DNA from: CAVREM01 sp963728825
GTDB lineage: Bacteria; Acidobacteriota; Vicinamibacteria; Vicinamibacterales; CAVVIG01
NCBI GenBank assembly: GCA_963728825.1
Contig: CAVSLA010000002.1
Span: forward strand, 186,001 to 250,000
Length of the DNA stretch: 64,000 nucleotides
Reading direction: 5' to 3'
Below are positions 61,717-64,000 of this stretch, one piece after another; the stretch's first letter is position 1, and each line of letters opens with the position of its first letter. The notes beneath the pieces were generated by a model. The model made no database searches. It worked only from the letters and a program-made list of their open reading frames with translations, and was not told the origin of the DNA. A program made the position numbers and the translations under genes.

Positions 61717-63240
61717 TCAGGCCGGCGGCAACGGCGATTCCGCGGGACCGGCCAGCACGTCGCCATCGGGCGCGAATCGCGAGCCGTGGCAGGGACAATC
61801 CCATGTCCGCTCGGCGGTGTTCCACGCCACGACACACCCCATGTGCGTGCACATAGCGGATCGGCGCGTCACCCGGCCGTCAGGATCACGGTACGCGGCG
61901 ACGCGTGTGCCGTCCAACTCGAGGATCTTGCCCTCGCCCCGCCGCAGACTACGCAAGGTCTGGCCTTCCGACCCTGAAAAGCGGTCCCGCATCATGTAGT
62001 ACGGGTAGTCCTTGTTCTCGCGCAGGTAATCCCAGAGTCCGCCTTTGATCTTCATGCGGCCTGGATCGAACAGTTCTTTCCACGGATTGGTGCGGCCCAT
62101 CGTCGCATCGCACATCATCATGCCGGCAAGAGTGCCGAACGTCATGCCGTTGCCGCCGTATCCGGTGGCCGTGAATTGCCGGTCCGATGTCTCGCCGATA
62201 AATGGCAGACCGTCGTTGGTCTCGATGACCTGACCCGACCATTGATGGGTGAGCTCGATCTGCGGAATCAACGCACGCAGGCGCTGCTCGAGGCGCGCGT
62301 AGCAGGCGCGTTCGTCGGTCGATTGGCCGGTCTTGTGATCTTCGCCTCCGAGGATCGCGAAGTCGTATCCGTCATGTCGGTCCACACGAAGATAGAGATA
62401 CGGGTCGCCGGTGTCCCAGAAGGAGCCGGTGGGGACGACACCAGAAGGTACCGTGCCAGCAACTGCATATGTTGAATACAACGCGAGCTTGGTCTGCAAC
62501 AGCGTCGCGGCCACGAGAGAACCTTTGCCGATCTGCGGCGAATGGGTGGCGACCAGCACATTGCCGCACGTGATGCGATGACCGCCGGCAATCACGGTCA
62601 GTGGATTGTCCCGGACCTCGTCGGCGCTGCTGGACTCGAACACGTAACTGCCGGCGCCAGGAATCCGTTCGACCAGCGCGCGAAGATACTTGCGTGGATG
62701 GAACAGTGCCTGTCCGTCGAACTCGATCCCCGGCGCTTTCATCAACGGCACGCGATCGACAAATTGCGCGTCGAATCCCAACGATGCTGCAAGCTCCGCC
62801 TCGCGGCGCAGTTCCGACGTGTCGAAGTCGGATCGATCGTTGGCGTGCACCGGCGCATGCAGGTAGCCGGGGACCCATGCGAAGTCGCAGTCGATATGCT
62901 CCTCGTCGATGACCGACTCGATCTGCCACATCGCGGCGCGTCCCGCGTCCCACACGGCGCGCGCGTGATCGCGGCCAAAGTTCTTTTCGAGATCGGTCAG
63001 GCGGACGTCGGTCACGTAGGTGATGTGCGCGGTGGTGTGGCCGGTGTCGACCTCGGCCAGCCGGCGTCGATCGAGCAACGCGACCGTTTTCCCCGCCTTC
63101 TTGAGGAGATAGGCGGCCGTGATACCGGTGATGCCCCCGCCGATCACGGCCACGTCCACCGTAACGTCGCGATCGATCGGTCGGTAGCTGGACAGCGGAC
63201 CGGATTCCAACCAGTAGGGCTTTGTGTCGAGCGCCGGCAT
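61717..63240 (-). CDS. FAD-dependent oxidoreductase with C-terminal Rieske domain
   Basis: 507 residues from the ATG at 63240, with AAGGAGG in front; the upstream start with six extra residues is less likely. N-terminal FAD-binding DAO domain: VDVAVIGGGITGITAAYLL, LDRRRLAEVDTGHTTAHI, then a C-terminal glycine-rich GYGGNGMTFGTLAG. The last 100 residues are a Rieske [2Fe-2S] domain with CTHMGC and CPCHGS. Such proteins combine an amine- or amino-acid-oxidising flavin with an iron-sulphur centre; the substrate is unknown. No signal peptide, so cytoplasmic. Confidence 0.92.
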   Translation of the reverse strand: MPALDTKPYWLESGPLSSYRPIDRDVTVDVAVIGGGITGITAAYLLKKAGKTVALLDRRRLAEVDTGHTTAHITYVTDVRLTDLEKNFGRDHARAVWDAGRAAMWQIESVIDEEHIDCDFAWVPGYLHAPVHANDRSDFDTSELRREAELAASLGFDAQFVDRVPLMKAPGIEFDGQALFHPRKYLRALVERIPGAGSYVFESSSADEVRDNPLTVIAGGHRITCGNVLVATHSPQIGKGSLVAATLLQTKLALYSTYAVAGTVPSGVVPTGSFWDTGDPYLYLRVDRHDGYDFAILGGEDHKTGQSTDERACYARLEQRLRALIPQIELTHQWSGQVIETNDGLPFIGETSDRQFTATGYGGNGMTFGTLAGMMMCDATMGRTNPWKELFDPGRMKIKGGLWDYLRENKDYPYYMMRDRFSGSEGQTLRSLRRGEGKILELDGTRVAAYRDPDGRVTRRSAMCTHMGCVVAWNTAERTWDCPCHGSRFAPDGDVLAGPAESPLPPA

Positions 63241-63387
63241 AGGCGCCTCCTTGCACAACGCCAGAGCAAACCCGTAGCCAGGCTCACCTCCAAGGTGGCC
63301 CTAATCGAAACGGATGAGGCGGATCACGGCATCGGGTCGAGAAGGGTCGCCGCGATCAGCGGAGCGGTTGGCGGCGTTCAGGTCGGT

Positions 63388-63993
63388 CTACTTGCCAATC
63401 GGCACGAGCACGGCCACCCAGTAGACCGGCGCCTTGGTGTCGTTGCGCCATGCGTGCAGCGTGTTGCGCTGAATCACCACATCGCCCGGGTGGAGCGTCG
63501 TCTCACCTTCGTCGACCATCAACACCAGTTCGCCGCCGAGCAGGATGTTGTAGTCGAGCGTCATCGTCCGATGCCAGCCGGGTTTGGCGCCGCGCGGCGT
63601 CGGCGGCAGCGTCACGAAGTGGAAGCTGCTGCCGCCGAGCGACGGCTCCAGCTGCGGCGCGTCGGTCGGCATGACTTTCTGCGGCTCGCCGCTGGGCCCC
63701 TGGCCCAGGGGCAGATCCCCGGTCGCCTTGTAGAGGTTCGGAAAGGCGCCGCTGGTGATCCGGTCGTCCCTGATGATGTACGAACGTCCCTGCGCGTTGT
63801 GTCCGGTGACGATGCGACGTACGCCCTGCTTCATGTCCAGCCCGAAGGTCGCCGCGGCACCGGACTGAGCCGCTGCCGCCGCGTCGACGTCGGCGAACCC
63901 GAGACCGCCAAACAGGGCGCCCATCATTCCGGCTGCGAGCGTCCGTTCCAGGACGACGCGGCGATGGATATCGCGATCGACGTTCTTGTTCAT
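63388..63993 (-). CDS. Cupin-domain protein, exported
   Basis: 201 residues; the start has two adjacent arginines (HRRVVLERTLAAGMMGALFGG), possibly a Tat signal. The cupin core is KPGWHRTMTLDYNILLGGELVLMVD followed by GETTLHPGDVVIQRNTLHAWRN, with the usual His/Glu metal pattern partly replaced (H-R-T...; no second HxH). The metal state is therefore uncertain. It lies 147 bp upstream of the FAD/Rieske gene on the same strand. The 63241-63387 gap has no other feature I can support. Confidence 0.82.
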   Translation of the reverse strand: MNKNVDRDIHRRVVLERTLAAGMMGALFGGLGFADVDAAAAAQSGAAATFGLDMKQGVRRIVTGHNAQGRSYIIRDDRITSGAFPNLYKATGDLPLGQGPSGEPQKVMPTDAPQLEPSLGGSSFHFVTLPPTPRGAKPGWHRTMTLDYNILLGGELVLMVDEGETTLHPGDVVIQRNTLHAWRNDTKAPVYWVAVLVPIGK

Positions 63994-64000
63994 GGCTCAA

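Overview
The window is GC-rich, densely coded DNA of bacterial chromosome type. It has no rRNA, tRNA, CRISPR array, transposase or phage gene. The gene families point to the phylum Acidobacteriota, most likely a Vicinamibacteria-type lineage. They include several PQQ-type quinoproteins, a DUF1592/DUF1552 pair, a family with an N-terminal 'PRT-x-DG-x-PD' signature, a DUF6152 protein, many CubicO-type serine hydrolases, and a BlaI/M56 pair whose peptidase carries a carboxypeptidase-regulatory and TonB-like tail. That assignment is inference from gene content; there is no phylogenetic marker in the window.

Layout. 1-8.3 kb: end of a nitronate monooxygenase-like gene, the BlaI/M56 regulator pair with its operator, a DinB-like protein, a VapBC-type toxin-antitoxin pair, then a serine hydrolase and a two-component pair (histidine kinase, NarL-type regulator). 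8.3-17.5 kb: an orphan Rieske oxygenase, a serine hydrolase bracketed by two copies of a 245-bp palindromic element, a 'PRT-x-DG' protein, a lipocalin-like protein, and a three-gene overlapping operon of beta-propeller and cytochrome-like proteins. 17.5-25.7 kb: three more 'PRT-x-DG' family proteins (two in tandem), DUF6152, an NADP-dependent oxidoreductase, a quinoprotein and a YVTN beta-propeller lipoprotein. 25.7-33.4 kb: ankyrin, SH3-like, thioredoxin-like and glycosidase-fold proteins, a cytochrome c-quinoprotein fusion and an NHL protein. 33.4-41.4 kb: two serine hydrolases, two tiny membrane proteins, an SMP-30-like lactonase, a second VapBC pair, an amidohydrolase and an M20 peptidase. 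41.4-51.2 kb: cytochrome c and quinoprotein in divergent array, sigma/anti-sigma pair, outer-membrane barrel, DinB-like protein, metallo-hydrolase, gene remnants, DUF4139, lipocalin-like and VOC proteins. 51.2-64 kb: a 740-bp gene-free stretch, another quinoprotein, a cyclase, an NHL protein, the DUF1592-DUF1552-ankyrin operon, a FAD/Rieske oxidoreductase and a cupin.

Most products carry Sec, Tat or lipoprotein signals. The window therefore encodes mainly a periplasmic or exported repertoire: quinoprotein oxidation feeding c-type cytochromes, hydrolases, and beta-propeller scaffolds. Export-linked signalling comes from the BlaI/M56 pair, a DesK/NarL-type pair and a sigma/anti-sigma pair.

Two features stand out. 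First, at least seven genes are split by one-base frameshifts, six of them extra bases; correcting them restores catalytic motifs and normal overlaps. Sequencing or assembly error is the simplest explanation, with pseudogenes as the alternative. Second, the intergenic spaces hold several families of short palindromic or 7-bp-periodic repeats, and these are the best candidates for something undescribed.
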